Assembly (NCBI GenBank): GCA_013398955.1
Contig: VWPU01011870.1
Span: forward strand, 1 to 64,000
Length of the DNA stretch: 64,000 bases
Direction: 5' to 3'
DNA from: Callaeas wilsoni
Lineage: Eukaryota > Chordata > Aves > Passeriformes > Callaeidae
In this document: positions 13,238-25,855 of the stretch, piece after piece
How positions within the stretch are numbered: position 1 is the first letter of the stretch
Layout: each line of letters begins with the position of its first letter
Translations under genes and position numbers: made by a program
The notes under the pieces: generated by a model
Seen by the model: only the letters and a program-made list of their open reading frames with translations
Databases searched by the model: none
What the model was told of the DNA's origin: nothing

Positions 13238-14454
13238 AACAAAGGCTGCCAGGAATGTGGGAGGCCAAGCTTTCTTAAAACAGCAATGAAAAGATAAACT
13301 AATTACCAAGTGTGAAATTGATAAATGATAAAGCAGACATCGTATAACAATCCTAGTGTTGAGCACAGATGTTCTGTATGCATGTATGGAGTGCTGCTGC
13401 TGGGCTTTCTACTGCTGCTCCTGGCTTCTCATTTCTGCCCTGAGCAAGGGCAAGGCATTTATCCCAGCTCCTGGCCTTTCCTTTCTCATTGATTGAGGGA
13501 AGCAAGGTCAGCCACCCCAATCTGGCCTTTAAAGCACAACTGCCCATCACTCAGAGCTTCCAGAATCAAAGGACAAAGGTTATTTAAAGTCTTCTGTAAA
13601 ACAGTCAGGAAGGAATTTACATATGGGAGGATGCAGGGTGAAACGAGGATCTCCAAGCACCTTAACTGATCCCAGCAACTCCACCCTTGAGAATGCTGTC
13701 AGAGGGCTTCGGCCCAACCAGATATTTTGGAGTGGTGGATGAAAGATCTCCCTTTAGACAGCATCCTGCTTGGCTTTGGAGCCACTGAACAGAGTGGGCT
13801 GCAAGGCATTTTCACAAACTGAACACCAGAGCAACTAATACTACCCGAATTAAGCGCTGCATAATAAAGGAACCCTTCTAAAAACATAATAAATACCCAC
13901 TCAAATGACAGTGGAACTCCAGCTGCATGTTTAACACTAGCCCATGGTTATTCCAAACATTTGTTCAAGTACTTCAGGGAAAGAACGGCACCTCTGTAGC
14001 GCTTAGACCTGGTCATCAGAATGACCCTGATAACCCAGACTCACAAATACATGGAAGTAATAAACATGCAAAATAAAAAGCTTGCAAACTAATGTAAACA
14101 AACAAACAAAAAGTCCAGAAGGGAGACTCAATTATAGGACAAACCTGCCAAAGTCTCATTAAAAGACTCTTTAAATTGAAGGAAATCAGGAAAACTCCAA
14201 ATTTGGGCCAAAACATCATCCTTCACTTATCCTCGTGTACCTGCACATCAGAGATAATAGTGCCTTCTCTGAGCAGTGGGTGACCTTATGTACCAAGTGT
14301 GCTGCAGTAACTAAGTACAGCAGGGGTGAATTGAAGATGACATTTCAGCCTTTAACTGAATTTCCCACATTTCTTCATTTTACGCCAGACCCTTACATTA
14401 TTTCAACTTATCTTTTCTCTGATAGCATACAAAGCCAGGGGTTCAGAGAGTGGC
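13238..14454. other. Noncoding DNA with a short (AAAC)n run
   Basis: No gene is recognised. A short AAAC-type run sits at about 14095-14110. The plus-strand frame of 140 codons at 14235-14657 has no recognisable domain and runs through the CA-rich tract beyond. It is treated as a chance frame. Confidence 0.55.
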
Positions 14455-14487
14455 ACTCACACACACAAACAGGCACATACACACACC
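14455..14487. repeat. CA-rich low-complexity tract
   Basis: Interrupted CA dinucleotides (CACTCACACACACAAAC, then CACATACACACACC) form a degenerate CA microsatellite. Confidence 0.7.
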
Positions 14488-14958
14488 AAGCAATTATTGC
14501 ATTGCAAAATTATCTGCACAATCTCTCACTAAATATTTGTCTTCAGAAAGACCTGCAAGAACTGCTCTTTTCCAAGCACAACCCCTCTGCAGCCCTTGAC
14601 CAAGGAATCCTGGAAGCAAACATCCTGAATTTGACTCATGCCGCACCATTAAAATGAGTCAATAATTTTGTCACTCCAGCAAGAAATTGCAAGTCACTTC
14701 ATTTATAAATAGGCTTTTGAGGGTTTGGATTTTTTTAATAAGAAAAGGAAAAACAGAAAGACTTTCTTTACAGATAAATGCTGCAGGAAAAAAGAAAGAC
14801 AATTTTTACAGAAATGGTTCAGCACTGTTAGCCTGTTGGTACAGTGTACACCTTGGCTGCACATCAGCTGTTATTGGATAGCAGAAGCTGTATCCATCTG
14901 TAACTTTCATTAAAATAGAATGCCACTGCATAATTATATCTGGATTTTTTTAATTCGA

Positions 14959-14979
14959 TTTTTTTTTTTTTTTTTTTTT
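14959..14979. repeat. Poly(T) run of 21
   Basis: An uninterrupted run of 21 T. On the minus strand this is a poly(A) tract, so a retrocopy tail was considered. No AATAAA lies just upstream of it on that strand and no coding sequence is recognisable, so I treat it as a simple homopolymer. Confidence 0.85.
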
Positions 14980-15537
14980 GCATGGGATACCAGTAAATCT
15001 TTCTTTCTCTGTTGGAACACACACAATATGTGAAAGCTGCCTTTGCAGCTAAAAATGGGTGCACAGCATCAAAGCATAGCATGGAAATTAAGCATGATAA
15101 AAACAAAGCAGCAAGAAACTGAAACATCAAATGGCTCTTACTTGTATTTCTGCCATTCATAGCATCTCCAAATTTAAAAAAAAAAAATACTAGAAGAGCC
15201 ATGTCTGTTTCAGAAAAATAGACATCTCAGATATTTCCGTATGAAAACTATATACATATCTAATTCCAGAGCAAACAGGGATAATTCTGTCTTCCCCTCG
15301 TCGCACAGGGCACAGACCTCACAAGTGAAGAATTCAGCACGAAGCTCCCTACTTCAGGTAGTGCCTGGTTACCAACAGAATCGCCTTGATGCCTTAGCCT
15401 TGATGACCGAGGAGTAGCAGGCAGACAATACTTCACATTTCGAGCTTCAGTCACTCTTGGAGCTGGCTCAGTTACAAGGAATAATTCTGATTCTCAGCAA
15501 GTTTAACACATTTGCATGAAAGAAATAATTTACTCTG

Positions 15538-15554
15538 TTGCACCCTCTAGTGGG
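15538..15554 (-). promoter_or_regulatory. CTCF-like binding motif
   Basis: The minus strand reads CCCACTAGAGGGTGCAA. Compared with the CTCF core (CCASYAGRKGGC, from memory), 11 of 12 positions agree; the only mismatch is the final C, which is T. CTCF is an architectural zinc-finger protein that bounds chromatin loops. A single motif match in 64 kb can arise by chance, so occupancy is unproven. The motif lies in gene-free sequence. Confidence 0.35.
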
Positions 15555-16984
15555 ATTATTTAGAGTAATCAGATCCTCACGGTTTTGTTATTTTTCTATT
15601 CATAGTACACGTTAACTAAGGAGAGTCACAAAAGGACGTACTTAGGTTCCCAAATTAATTTTCTTCAAGGTTAACTGACATTTCTCCCTTTTGTTGGTGG
15701 TTTCCAATAAGGAATAGTAAGGCACGTAGCACCCTGTGATACATAAACGTTTGATATAATCATGAATTTCTGGTTTGTGAGCTGGGCTCTCTTTTCAGTT
15801 TAAACCCAGAGTAGAAAGACTTTCTATTCCAGGGAAAAATTACTCATTCTCTTTTTAAGGTCAAGCAATACGTGTAATAAGGAGAGATCCAAAGAGAGGA
15901 GAAGAAAATGTGAGGCTGGTGCATTATTAATGCCAGCTATCTTCAATGCGTTCAATAAGTTTTTGCAAATTGGCAAATGGCAAAAAGTCACAGTTTTGTT
16001 AACATCATTATTTGACTTTGTGTCCATGTTGTTCCTACCTCAGTGAACTTACCTGGAAAAAAAATCAGACCCATAATAAATGAAGCAGAGGGTGAAGGAA
16101 CCAAATTACCAGGACTCAGATCCTGGAAAGATTTAATTTACTTATCTTTTGCTGTTGGGCTGATCGTGCTCTTGTTGCAAAGAGATGTTTGTCAGCCACA
16201 TTAGCAGGAGCCAGCCACAGCTTACAGATGAGCATGGCCAGGGCTAACATTGCACACAAACCACGTACAGGAAGCTTGTGGGACATCAGGCCCAAATGTT
16301 GTGTTCAGACCGGTGACACCTGGATAGGACACGGGGCTGGTAACAACAGCTGGGAGCTCCATCCTTGCTCCAGCTTCCTCATGGCAGACACAGAAGCAGA
16401 GAGGCATAAACATGTCCTCAAAACCCCAATCTGGCCATTCTTCCAGAACTGGAGCACAGGAGCACAGAAAATTCTCCCTTCACTGGAGGTGCCTGGCCTG
16501 GCCTACACAGCAGGTTAAGGGCAGACTGCAGAGCTGGTGTAGGGAGTGCCTAGAGACAGGTGCCACAGGGCTGCTGAAAGCATTTCCCTTCCCCCTGGCT
16601 GGCGGTTCTGCCACGTCTTGCTGAAGCTCTCGCCCTCTAAGGGTTTTAACTACACATATAAAGATGTACAGGTGATCCCAAATTGCCTTCCTCACTGCAT
16701 TATGATTTAAAATATCAAGGCACCAAGTCCTGACATCAGATGGCAAGAAGGAGCAAACAAAGAGGTCTAGCTTATCTTTTTTGCTTAGATGTATTTTATA
16801 ACGGAGTATAAAGGAAATCAATATTCCCATCATAAATCTTGCTTACTCTCCTTATAGGGGTGATGGCTGACTTCCACGTGAAAATGTCAAAATAAAAGCA
16901 CTTTGCTCTCCAAGAGACTTTGGTTCAATCAGGCATACTACAGCACAAACAACCCTAATGTAAATAAATGCACTGAGAATGCAA
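15555..16984. other. Noncoding DNA, no recognised element
   Basis: No gene or repeat recognised. A GC-richer patch lies at about 16190-16640, where overlapping frames of roughly 110 codons occur on both strands. Overlap on opposite strands argues for composition rather than coding. Confidence 0.55.
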
Positions 16985-17510
16985 ACGTCCGCAGGAGACA
17001 GGACAGTTAGAGCCCTCTTACCTCCAGCAGGGATATCTGTCCACTGCCTAGGCAGATGTGGGGACATCTCCTGGCTGCTGCCCACCAGAACGAGCGTGGG
17101 CTTTGTAATCTGATGCGCCGTGATTTTCTCTCGTTCATTAACATTCAAAATGGTTTCTTTCTACTTCCTTGCAGCCCCTTAGATGGTTGACCAGAACATA
17201 AACGAGAAAGACCATTCATATTAGCCAGGGAAGGCTGACTCTGGCTCGCTGCCTGTGTAACTATGATAATAAGCCATTCTTAAAGCGTTATCAACGTAAA
17301 ACGCCTTGAAATCCAGACGCGCTTTGGAAAACATGAATCTGTCCTGGTGAACCCTCGTGACGCAGCTACTGCTCTTCTGCTTCCCCATGGCTGACACAGA
17401 TCACATCAAAGCCATTATGACCGGAGGGAAGATGAATAACTTTTGCCATTTTAACTAGAAACGTGTTAACAGAACTACGTTTACGTATTTCGGATTAAAA
17501 AAGAATCGAC
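16985..17510. other. AT-rich stretch with unusually many CpGs
   Basis: CpG dinucleotides are scarce in most of the window, but here they persist in AT-rich sequence. I count 13 between 17281 and 17510 (for example GCG at 17286, ACGCG at 17318, three in the run TACGTTTACGTATTTCGG) and about seven more at 16985-17120. CpGs normally decay in methylated AT-rich DNA, so retention suggests hypomethylation or sequence constraint, as in a conserved regulatory element. No gene is visible. Confidence 0.4.
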
Positions 17511-19803
17511 ACTAACAAATAACCTGAGAAGGTCATTACCATTTCACATTAGTAAATTACCAATAAATTATTTTGAGGAAATTGCTTCATTGTGAAACCA
17601 GGACACTGGAAAGAACAATATTACGTATATAAAATTAAATTCTAGCAAATCTATCTGACAGACAATAGACAGGGAAAGTATATATTTCCAATAATGGGCA
17701 TTTGCAATTCACAAGAATTTTATCTGTGTATGTATCTGAAATGAGAAGAAAACACAAGTGAAGATTTTGTACGGAAGTGTTGATAACAGAGGTAACAGGA
17801 TGAAAAGAATAAAAATAAAATTGCTTCCAGTAACCTGGCGGCAAAAACTAAAGCACAGTGTCATCAATATCCATGACATCTGTGAAGAGAGTCATCACAA
17901 TGCTAAAAAAATCATATTTCATTTCTCCCGTTAAGGTTAGCCCTACGATCTGGCACCTCTGTTTCTCGTTATAATGCTGTCAGTAGGTGAAATTCACAGG
18001 ACAAGGGCTGTGTGTTACTTATGTCCTACTTAAGCCTACATTTACTCAGGGTGTGTACTATAATCTGTTACACCTAAATGCTTCTTTTGATCCTTGGTAC
18101 TTCGTTTATTTTGATCCAAATATTAGAGGCATTTTATCTTTTCAGTGATGCATGTGTAAAAGTAAAACCTTACAACACTACAAGTTTGGATTTTATTCTC
18201 TGTACAGAAGGATTTTTTTTAATTTTAGTGCTTCTCATTTCCTTACACTCATGCTGATATTAACACCTGTGCAAACTGAGTGTAAAATGCGATCAAATCA
18301 CAATTCCCCAATCACATCAGCAGTGGTATTTTGCACCCGCTTGGCACAGATGCAATTTATTATATGAGATTAAACACAGTGGTGAATCAGGCCTTCTGTA
18401 TTTAAAACAACAGCACACATTTTCACCTATAGATACCATCACCAGATCTAGGCACGGGGGAAATAATGTTTTGAGTTCATCTTAAATTCTCGTGGATTCC
18501 TGTAACTATCACCAAGTAATCCTGTGGCTGAAAGGCACTGCTCAGGAGCAGCCCAAGGAGGACGAAGTTGTTATAAATCAGGTTCAAGATGCACAGGCAT
18601 GGCTGTGTCAGAAAGATGTCACAGTGCACAGCTGTTACAGACTTCTTGGTTCTGAAAATATTAAATACATGCAAAATGTAATGGCAAAATAGTCAAAATG
18701 TCATGATAGTGTAACAACATAACTCCATAAGGAAATACTGTAACCCAAATCTCACTGCCTCTTAAGGAGTGCTAATTCAAAGGGGAAAAACAAACTGAGT
18801 TTCCATCTTTGAAAAATACCCTCCAAAAAACGTCACATCAACATTGTCTGTAATGTGGAAATTGTATCGTGGGAGAAGAAATTATCAGCAAATTAATTGG
18901 ATATAAATAGAATGCTCTTATGTGCTTGGCTTTAGCTGTCAGCAGCTCAGCGCTCAGAGCTGATCATGGGTGTTGTTTTATTCAATCAAATAAGACCCTT
19001 TATATTATAGTGTTCTATATTCTGTAACTAGAACTATTATAATTTGAGCTGAAGCAGTTATCTTTACTACCTTGTGAATACAATCTGAAAGAGTTACAGA
19101 AAATGCTGATATACTTAGGATGACCTTCTTTGGTTCAGTGGTGTTACAGGCATACATTTTTTTCTTTTTTTGTTACTAGGAAGGAGAAAATTACATTGGG
19201 CTAAAATGAATACTAATGAAACTCCTTAGTTAGCTTTCTTTGTGATAAGAATAAAAAATTGGAGCTATGTTCCTCTAGAATCTCAAGCAATTTTTGTCCT
19301 TTATTCTGATAGAAAGATTACTGACAGTAGAGAAAGAGAGCAAAGTAATTTCATAAAATATCTGCATTTTTAAGAATGCTTTTGTTGCAAAAATGTTGGT
19401 GTGCAATTTCTTCAATCTACTTTTAAGGCTGTAAAGAAAAAGTACCTATTTGTTCTGCACTGCAACAATGCCAGCTGCATTCAATCAACTAAAAAGCTGC
19501 AAGCCATAAACCTTCCTCCACAGCTATAGAAGAAAAAAAGGCAGGGCCATAAAAATTCATCAGGATAATGTAGAGATGAGGCGTGTTTGAATCACCATCC
19601 CTGCAATCAACCAATCACTCATCCTGTGGCATTTACAGCACATCTCATTCCCCTGTTCCTTAAGGACAATTGATTTTCCTGATTCCATTAGCATAACGGC
19701 AAGGAAAATGACTGCAGTGCAATATTTCTGGAAACTTCCAACAAGTATGCTGTGTGCTGGAGTGTGACCATAATAATAAGCTACCTAGCTAGCAACTGCG
19801 TGT
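17511..19803. other. Noncoding DNA, no recognised element
   Basis: AT-rich, with no gene or repeat family recognised. A TATA-like word (GATATAAATAG, about 18899-18909) precedes a GC-richer patch with several AGCTC words, but nothing downstream resembles a transcript. Confidence 0.55.
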
Positions 19804-19821
19804 GCTGCTGCTGCTGCTGCT
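19804..19821. repeat. (GCT)6 trinucleotide repeat
   Basis: Six perfect GCT units. In the plus strand this is a CTG-type triplet repeat. It lies in noncoding sequence and is short. Confidence 0.85.
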
Positions 19822-21934
19822 ATGGTATCGCATCCAAGGGAAAAGGACACAGACTAAGCAATTTTGGGTTCATGCACAGAGGAAAAAAAAACGTTTTCAC
19901 AGAATATAAACCAAAAACTCACTTAAGCAAATAAACATAATTTCAAGGCGGGCTGATCGGTAGGCAACATCTAGCAGGCCTTGAGCATTATTGTGTTATG
20001 GTTAATAATTCCATTTTCTGAAACATTAGTAATACTTCTGCATTCCTCGATGGCTTTTATACTCCTGTTTCAGTTTAGGTTTAAAACAGAAGAAAATGAA
20101 ACTTTAATACCAGAGTTTTGTTATAAATATACAAGAAGAATGCATCAGTGGATTCCCCAAAGAATTTACAACCATTCACAGCATTACACAGTCATCAGCA
20201 CTAAGCAGGGGTCTCCACATTTTTCAGTTTTCTCTGTAAGTTCAATGATAATAACCACACTAGCTTAAATTATTCAAGATGATGAAACTTTATTGGTGAA
20301 CATGCACTGCCTAAATTTAAAACTGTACATTATTATCTTCCCTTGTGAATGTATTTTAAGGATGTGTTAAGCTTTTTGAAGTGTAATTCAGAGACTACTG
20401 TATCTCAAACAACATAAAATACTTTTCATCTTGTGAAGGATCCTTTAGACTTCTAAGGTCCTATCTGTTGTACATTTTTAAGTCCCTTTATAGTTTCAAA
20501 CCCAGTGGGTTACGCATGTTAAATTCAATCCCTAAATTGAATTCAAAGTTGATATGAGCCTGCCTGCAGAACTAAGGAAAGTCTTTCTATTATAAGAACC
20601 AAAAGTCAATATTTTTAACCCCTCATTGACATGGTTTTTTTCTTTATCCCTAGAAATGCTCCAGTATTCCTCACAAAAAGCTAAAAAAAAAAAATAAGAA
20701 AAATTTAATTTCAATTGCATCCTATGACAGGACTACAATCCTGGCCCAGATTCTTACAAGAATTTATACTGTTGTGGGTTTTTACTATTATTATTTTACA
20801 TCCTATAATCTTTATTCATAAATATGGATCTTTTCTTCCTAAACGTGTTAAAGACACAGGACTATTACAGACAACTTAGAAACTTACATTTAAAAAAAAA
20901 AATTATAATAGATACAAACAGAAGAAAATTAAGAGTTACATTGCAACATCTCAGTGTGAAAGACCAGAGGTTCACCAGGATCAGACACAAGCAACCCATA
21001 GCCCCACCTCAGGTCTTGGTAGAACTAAAAATTCATAGCGAGGACAAATACCCAACGTGTCTCCTCTGTAAATCATGATCAAATCAAAGTGACCTACAGA
21101 AATGCTGCCTTCTGCACAAAGGCCCCCCATTAACCAAGTGCCAGAGAGGGTGCCCCTATTTGGGTACCCCATAGAATATGTCAGGGACCCTCAGGGACAG
21201 GTCTGGGACAAACGGGAAAGGGATCTGGCAGAGCCCATGTCTTGGGACTGCTCCCTTGTCCCTGTGCTACTGATGGCAGCTGGTTCTGAATGGAGTGAAA
21301 TCTTGTGGCTGCTTCAGTCGCTGCCCAAAACTCCCACAAATCCAGTTTGGGCAGACCAATGTGCCCCTGGAGCTCTGCATGCTGCACCCAGTGTTTGCTG
21401 CTTCACCAGCTTCCACCCTCTGATTAATAGCACAGGCAAAGCAAGCACAACTTTGGATACACTCGAAACAATTAGCTTTCAGGAAAAGCTTTTGTCATCA
21501 ATTCTGTCTATCTTACAAAGTTAGAAATTCCCTTGATATGCTGCCCATGTCACTATGCTAAATAATAGCAACTATTCTTAATTAAAAATGATCACTGGGT
21601 GTAGCTTTCCATCTTCATGGCCGTCTACAAAGAATCACAGTACAGGGATCACAATGATAGAAAGGACTAAGCCCAAATCTGTCTAAACTCTTCTCTTACA
21701 TAAAAAGTCAGTGTCTCCAAAAACCAAAGGTTTAGTTTGATTGTTTGCAGCATCTAATTTTGCCCACACAGATTAGCCCATTTTGGCCCTGGGTATATGG
21801 TTTTAGTTTCTCTTGTTCACATCTCAGCCCAGCGTTTTACATATTGCTTAATGTCTGCCAGGAACCAAAGCATTTTGCAAGCTGAATGCAAATGTCAAAT
21901 AACCTTTTCAACAGAAATAAAATGGTCTGAGGCA
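19822..21934. other. Noncoding DNA, no recognised element
   Basis: No gene recognised. A-rich runs occur at about 20683-20700 and 20891-20902. The 140-codon plus-strand frame at 21102-21524 has no recognisable domain and is overlapped by a minus-strand frame. Confidence 0.55.
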
Positions 21935-22105
21935 GGTTGCGGGCTCCTGCTCTGGCAGATCCAAGTTTACACCCCTAGCTGAAAAAATACTTAATGTGCA
22001 GATTTAGACAAATGGCATAGCTTCTTTCTGCCTCCATTTTCTCATCTACATAACGAGGATAAGGAGAGACCATTGCTTTGGAGAAGTCTTATCAGATTAG
22101 CTGAT
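21935..22105 (+). repeat. MIR-type SINE relic
   Basis: MIR is an ancient tRNA-derived SINE shared among amniotes. The central core is visible: CCTCCATTTTCTCATCTACA followed by TAACGAGGATAA matches the MIR core CCTCAGTTTCCTCATCTGTAAAATGGGGATAA (from memory). Upstream, CTCTGGCAGATCCAAG fits the CGGCTCTGCCACTTA segment. Downstream, GAAGTCTTATCAGATTAGCTGATA fits GAGGATTAAATGAGTTAATA. The copy is heavily diverged and its ends are approximate. It lies in gene-free sequence and shows no retained activity. Confidence 0.65.
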
Positions 22106-24593
22106 ATTTGGGCAGCAGTGTGACACCGTGGTCCATCTCACCACTGAAACAGCCATTCCAGAGTCTGCTTAACAGAGAACAGCAAAATGCCTACTTGATA
22201 TAAAAAGAAAATGAAAAACATGTGATTTGAATCTCTGTCACCCACTGTCATCTTACCCCACAAAAATATCTCCAGCTCATGGGTATCAATACCATGCAAT
22301 GCTCCCAGTTACTGTCAGTCCAGGCCTTTCCTGGATGTATTCTGCAATTACAGTGGGTGAGGCCAGCCCCACAGCCAGGATAAAGAGGCATCATTTGCTA
22401 CAGGAGGACTGTCATGGAGAATGGAATTGGCACAGCTCCTCCCTTAAAGCAGATTTCTCCTCCTAAAGAGGATGAGGAGGCTCACGTGCACTTGTTGGTC
22501 AGCACCTGAGATCAGAGCCACAAGCAGATTCACTGGTTTAAAATTTAGACCTCCCAAACAAAAATTATATTGCAAGTAGAAGCAGGCCAATACAAAGAGG
22601 AAAGATTATTTTGTGGGGTTTTATGGTTGGTCAGGAACTCATCTTTATAGCTCCTCTGAAAAACAGCACTATCAGCAAAGACACCCTACAGTGTGAGGGC
22701 ATCAGCTCTAAACTAACTCAGAGGGAAATGCAAATCTATTAAGTCAACACCAGTTGTCTCTGACCTATTTAGTCTTTATCTGCCCACAAGCTTATTCTGA
22801 TTTACTTAAAGCAGTTTATCCAGGATGAGCTAAGCCCCTGTTACTAATTGGTGAGCATCTTGTTTCACGTTGGCCTAAATGTCTTAAACTCAGCTAAAAA
22901 ACTCTAGTTTAGAAAGATCAAAGTGTCTACACAGCTATCCACATTGCTTTAACTAAGGTCTTTTTAAATTGAATCTTAAATTAGCCTGCATTAATTGAAT
23001 CCTTTTAATTAAGGTGCATACTTGAGCCCAAGATAGTGCCTATTTGCGTGCTGACCAAAGACCTGGTTAACCGGCACGATGCAAAGAAAATCCACTGGGC
23101 AAAAGACACCTCACATCCCAAATGCTTCTTTTCTGTTTTGCTTCCAGGCATCAGAACCATAAAGCCTCCAGGTCCACTGAAGTGTGCTGAACCTTGATCC
23201 TAGAAGTGCTGTCACACAGAGTGAAAATGAGGTACATGAGAGCATGAATAATATATATCACGTTGCACTACATAGCTCCTTGGCATGCAAATGTCAAGAA
23301 CTGGATCGTCAGCACAATATTCAGTCCAGTTCACAGGCTGAATATAGTATTAGGTGCTGTTGTTTACTTTTTAAACTCAATATCAAAAATGTCCCTCAGG
23401 CAAGCTAACAGTTTAGGCCAAAATAGTAAGAAATGCCCACAACTTCAGGAGCCAAACCAGGGTCAGTCTCAGTTGGGTCAAGGGACCCTGGCTCTGGTAT
23501 AAAGCCCTCTGTCTCACCAAGACTGATGTCGAGCACACAACTAGATTTACGTCTTTATTTCTGACTCCTTCCTCCTGTTTCCCAAAGCTGCAGCTAACAG
23601 CTCCTCAAACCTCAGCACTGGCTTTTCTGCTACAAACCAGACAGTTGGAGATCCTTGCAAATCCCTCAGCACCTGCATTCCTGCCCACATAACGGCCTGA
23701 GTGGGGGCAGGGGGAATAAACATCAGAGTGGAAATTTTCAGGAAAAAAATGTGCGAGACAGATCAGGAGAGATTCCACATTTTTACTGTCGCTTGTTTCT
23801 CTGATCTGATTTCTTCCAATTCCCAGCATGTCTTGTTCGTCATCCCAGCTCCCCCTATAACCATTACTTATTCCGTGCTCACATGAGCACTTCCAGCTTG
23901 CAGGGAAAACTGACATTAGAGGCAAACAATATTAAGCCTCACACTATGAGAAAACCCAAACCATACAGCTAGACAAGCTGCAACATGACAGAGGAAGGAA
24001 AAAGGAGCCACATCTTAGCCCTTGACCCCTGTGAGATAATGCTACCTTTGGCTGAGAGAAAAGGTCTTTTCTCTTTATGTCACCTCTCAGTCACTCTGTG
24101 AATAGCTGTTTATATTTCTTCTTTCCTTGGACATGACCTTAAAAATCAGGTTCATATGCACAATGTTGGTCTGCAGCTCCAGCATTTACCACCTCCTGTC
24201 AGCTGTAGAACCTGATTCCATACTCAGGGAGAAATTCTGCCTGCTCCCCTGAGAGCACCAAGGGAATCCAGAGAGCAGTGCAAGTGGGGGACCCTTGTAC
24301 ATGTGGGACATGATTTAAAATAGAGCAGGGCAAACTCGGCAGACTCCATCCCTGCCCCATGTGACAGCAGGGCTTGTAAGGTCACTGTAGAAAGAGGGGG
24401 ACCAGAAGAGACACTCTTAAGGTGACCTAGAGTCTATCGCTTTCAGCCTTGACTTAGGAAAAACTTCTCTCTTTAGAAGGAAGTGTCTATCCCTGGAGAA
24501 TAGACACAGTCTTCAAGACAAGGCCTCCTGTTTTCCATTTGTAATGTGCCTTTTAACAGTGTTAAATTGCTCTGCACATTAGTGAGGTGGATA
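22106..24593. other. Noncoding DNA, no recognised element
   Basis: No gene or repeat recognised. Mixed composition with short frames on both strands, including a 106-codon minus-strand frame at 23605-23925 with no domain I know. Confidence 0.55.
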
Positions 24594-24615
24594 ATTAATA
24601 AATAATAATAATAAT
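24594..24615. repeat. (AAT)n microsatellite
   Basis: A short AAT/TAA trinucleotide run (ATTAATAAATAATAATAATAA) with one interruption near its start. Confidence 0.75.
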
Positions 24616-25173
24616 TACTTGATGCCAGTTCCATCTGGCATCCGCCAGAGAGCTTAGCCCTCAGTGTGGCTTGGTAATGCTTTCAGCACTTACCAGTCAG
24701 ACACCATCAGGCCACTCCAGGGCTGGTGCTTAGAGACAGTCTGGGCAGCACAGGGGAGGGGTTTGTTGGTCAGAAGGCTGCTAGATTTATTTAGTATCAT
24801 ATAACAGCCCTTAGAAAAAAACCTTCTTCCTTTCACTTAACTCCCTGCCAAGAAATTACTTGGGGGAATGGGAAAATGCTCTTTTAAAGGCTATTAAGTG
24901 TTATTGTTAAAAGAAAAAGGTGCCCATAATGTAATGCCTTCCCCACAGCAGTTCTTTCCTCTCCCCAAAACAGCATCTCAGTGTTCTGTTTGTTTTGCGC
25001 TACGAAACTGAAGTTGACACTGTGGCTCCTGATGAATTGGTTCTTGATGTCATTGTCAATGCTAATAGTTCTCCAAAAGGAGACTATTTGGTTTTATAAT
25101 TGCAGCAGCAGTAGCTACATTCAGGGACTCACAAAACAAACAAAAAATATTATTTTATATTTATATTTTCATT

Positions 25174-25221
25174 ACTGGACGATCCTTAAAGTCCCTTCCA
25201 ACCCAAACCATTCTATGATTA
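25174..25221 (+). repeat. CR1 LINE 3' end, truncated
   Basis: The stretch ACTGGACGATCCTTAAAG, then TCCCTTCCAACCCAAACC, then ATTCTATGATTA is the extreme 3' terminus of a chicken-repeat-1 (CR1) LINE in sense orientation. CR1 copies are characteristically cut short at the 5' end during target-primed reverse transcription. Only about 48 bp remains, with no coding part. CR1 is the dominant LINE of birds and many reptiles, so this copy helps place the organism. The 5' boundary is approximate. Confidence 0.85.
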
Positions 25222-25814
25222 TCTCAGAGGAAGGCAACTCCCTTTTTCCTTCAAGCATTTGGGTGAGAAACTTGGTTAAATATCACCAAAGCCCTGTTCA
25301 TTTATCACTGCATGTGCAAGGAGAGCAATGCCATTACCTCTAGGCAAGGGCTGACCCTGTGAAGATGGAAGTTTCAGGACTGCCCAAGGTCATGAGCATT
25401 ACAGGCTGCTACAGACCAAAACTTCAAAGCAAACTTCCAGTATTACTTTTAATCACTTTCACCCTCCATCATCACGTCTGAGGAAATCTGAGCCTGATCC
25501 GAGGCTTGCATTCCTGACCAAATCTATTAAGTAAACTGTATATCAAGGAGATTATTTAAGCTTCTACAGCACTGCTAAGCTCACCAGTAAGAGAGCAAGC
25601 CTGGAATTTGTAACTTTTGGCAGTCTTTGGCACTTGATATGCATGTGCATAAGCATGCAAATAGTACACAAAGGCTGGAGAGGTTTTTCCCTTCCCAGCC
25701 CCAGGTCTGAGTGCCTATCCCACAGCAATTGGTGAGCTGGCACCCGCTCCAACACTTGACTCAGACTGGACCTGAATTTATTACACTGGTTTTAAGCAGA
25801 CCAGAAACTAGAGC
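25222..25814. other. Noncoding DNA, no recognised element
   Basis: Between the CR1 end and the AAAC repeat I see neither gene nor repeat. Confidence 0.55.
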
Positions 25815-25855
25815 AAAACAAACAAACAAAACCCAAACAAACAAACAAAAAAACC
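25815..25855. repeat. (AAAC)n low-complexity tract
   Basis: Repeated AAAC/CAAA units with one interruption by CCC. Composition resembles that at about 62129-62160. Confidence 0.85.

Noticed and set aside
14235..14657. 140-codon plus-strand frame
   Set aside because: Includes a CA microsatellite-like stretch (HSHTQTGTYTH) and matches no domain I know.
14959..14979. Poly(T) run as the tail of a processed pseudogene on the minus strand
   Set aside because: No AATAAA just upstream of the tail on that strand and no recognisable coding relic in the adjacent kilobase.
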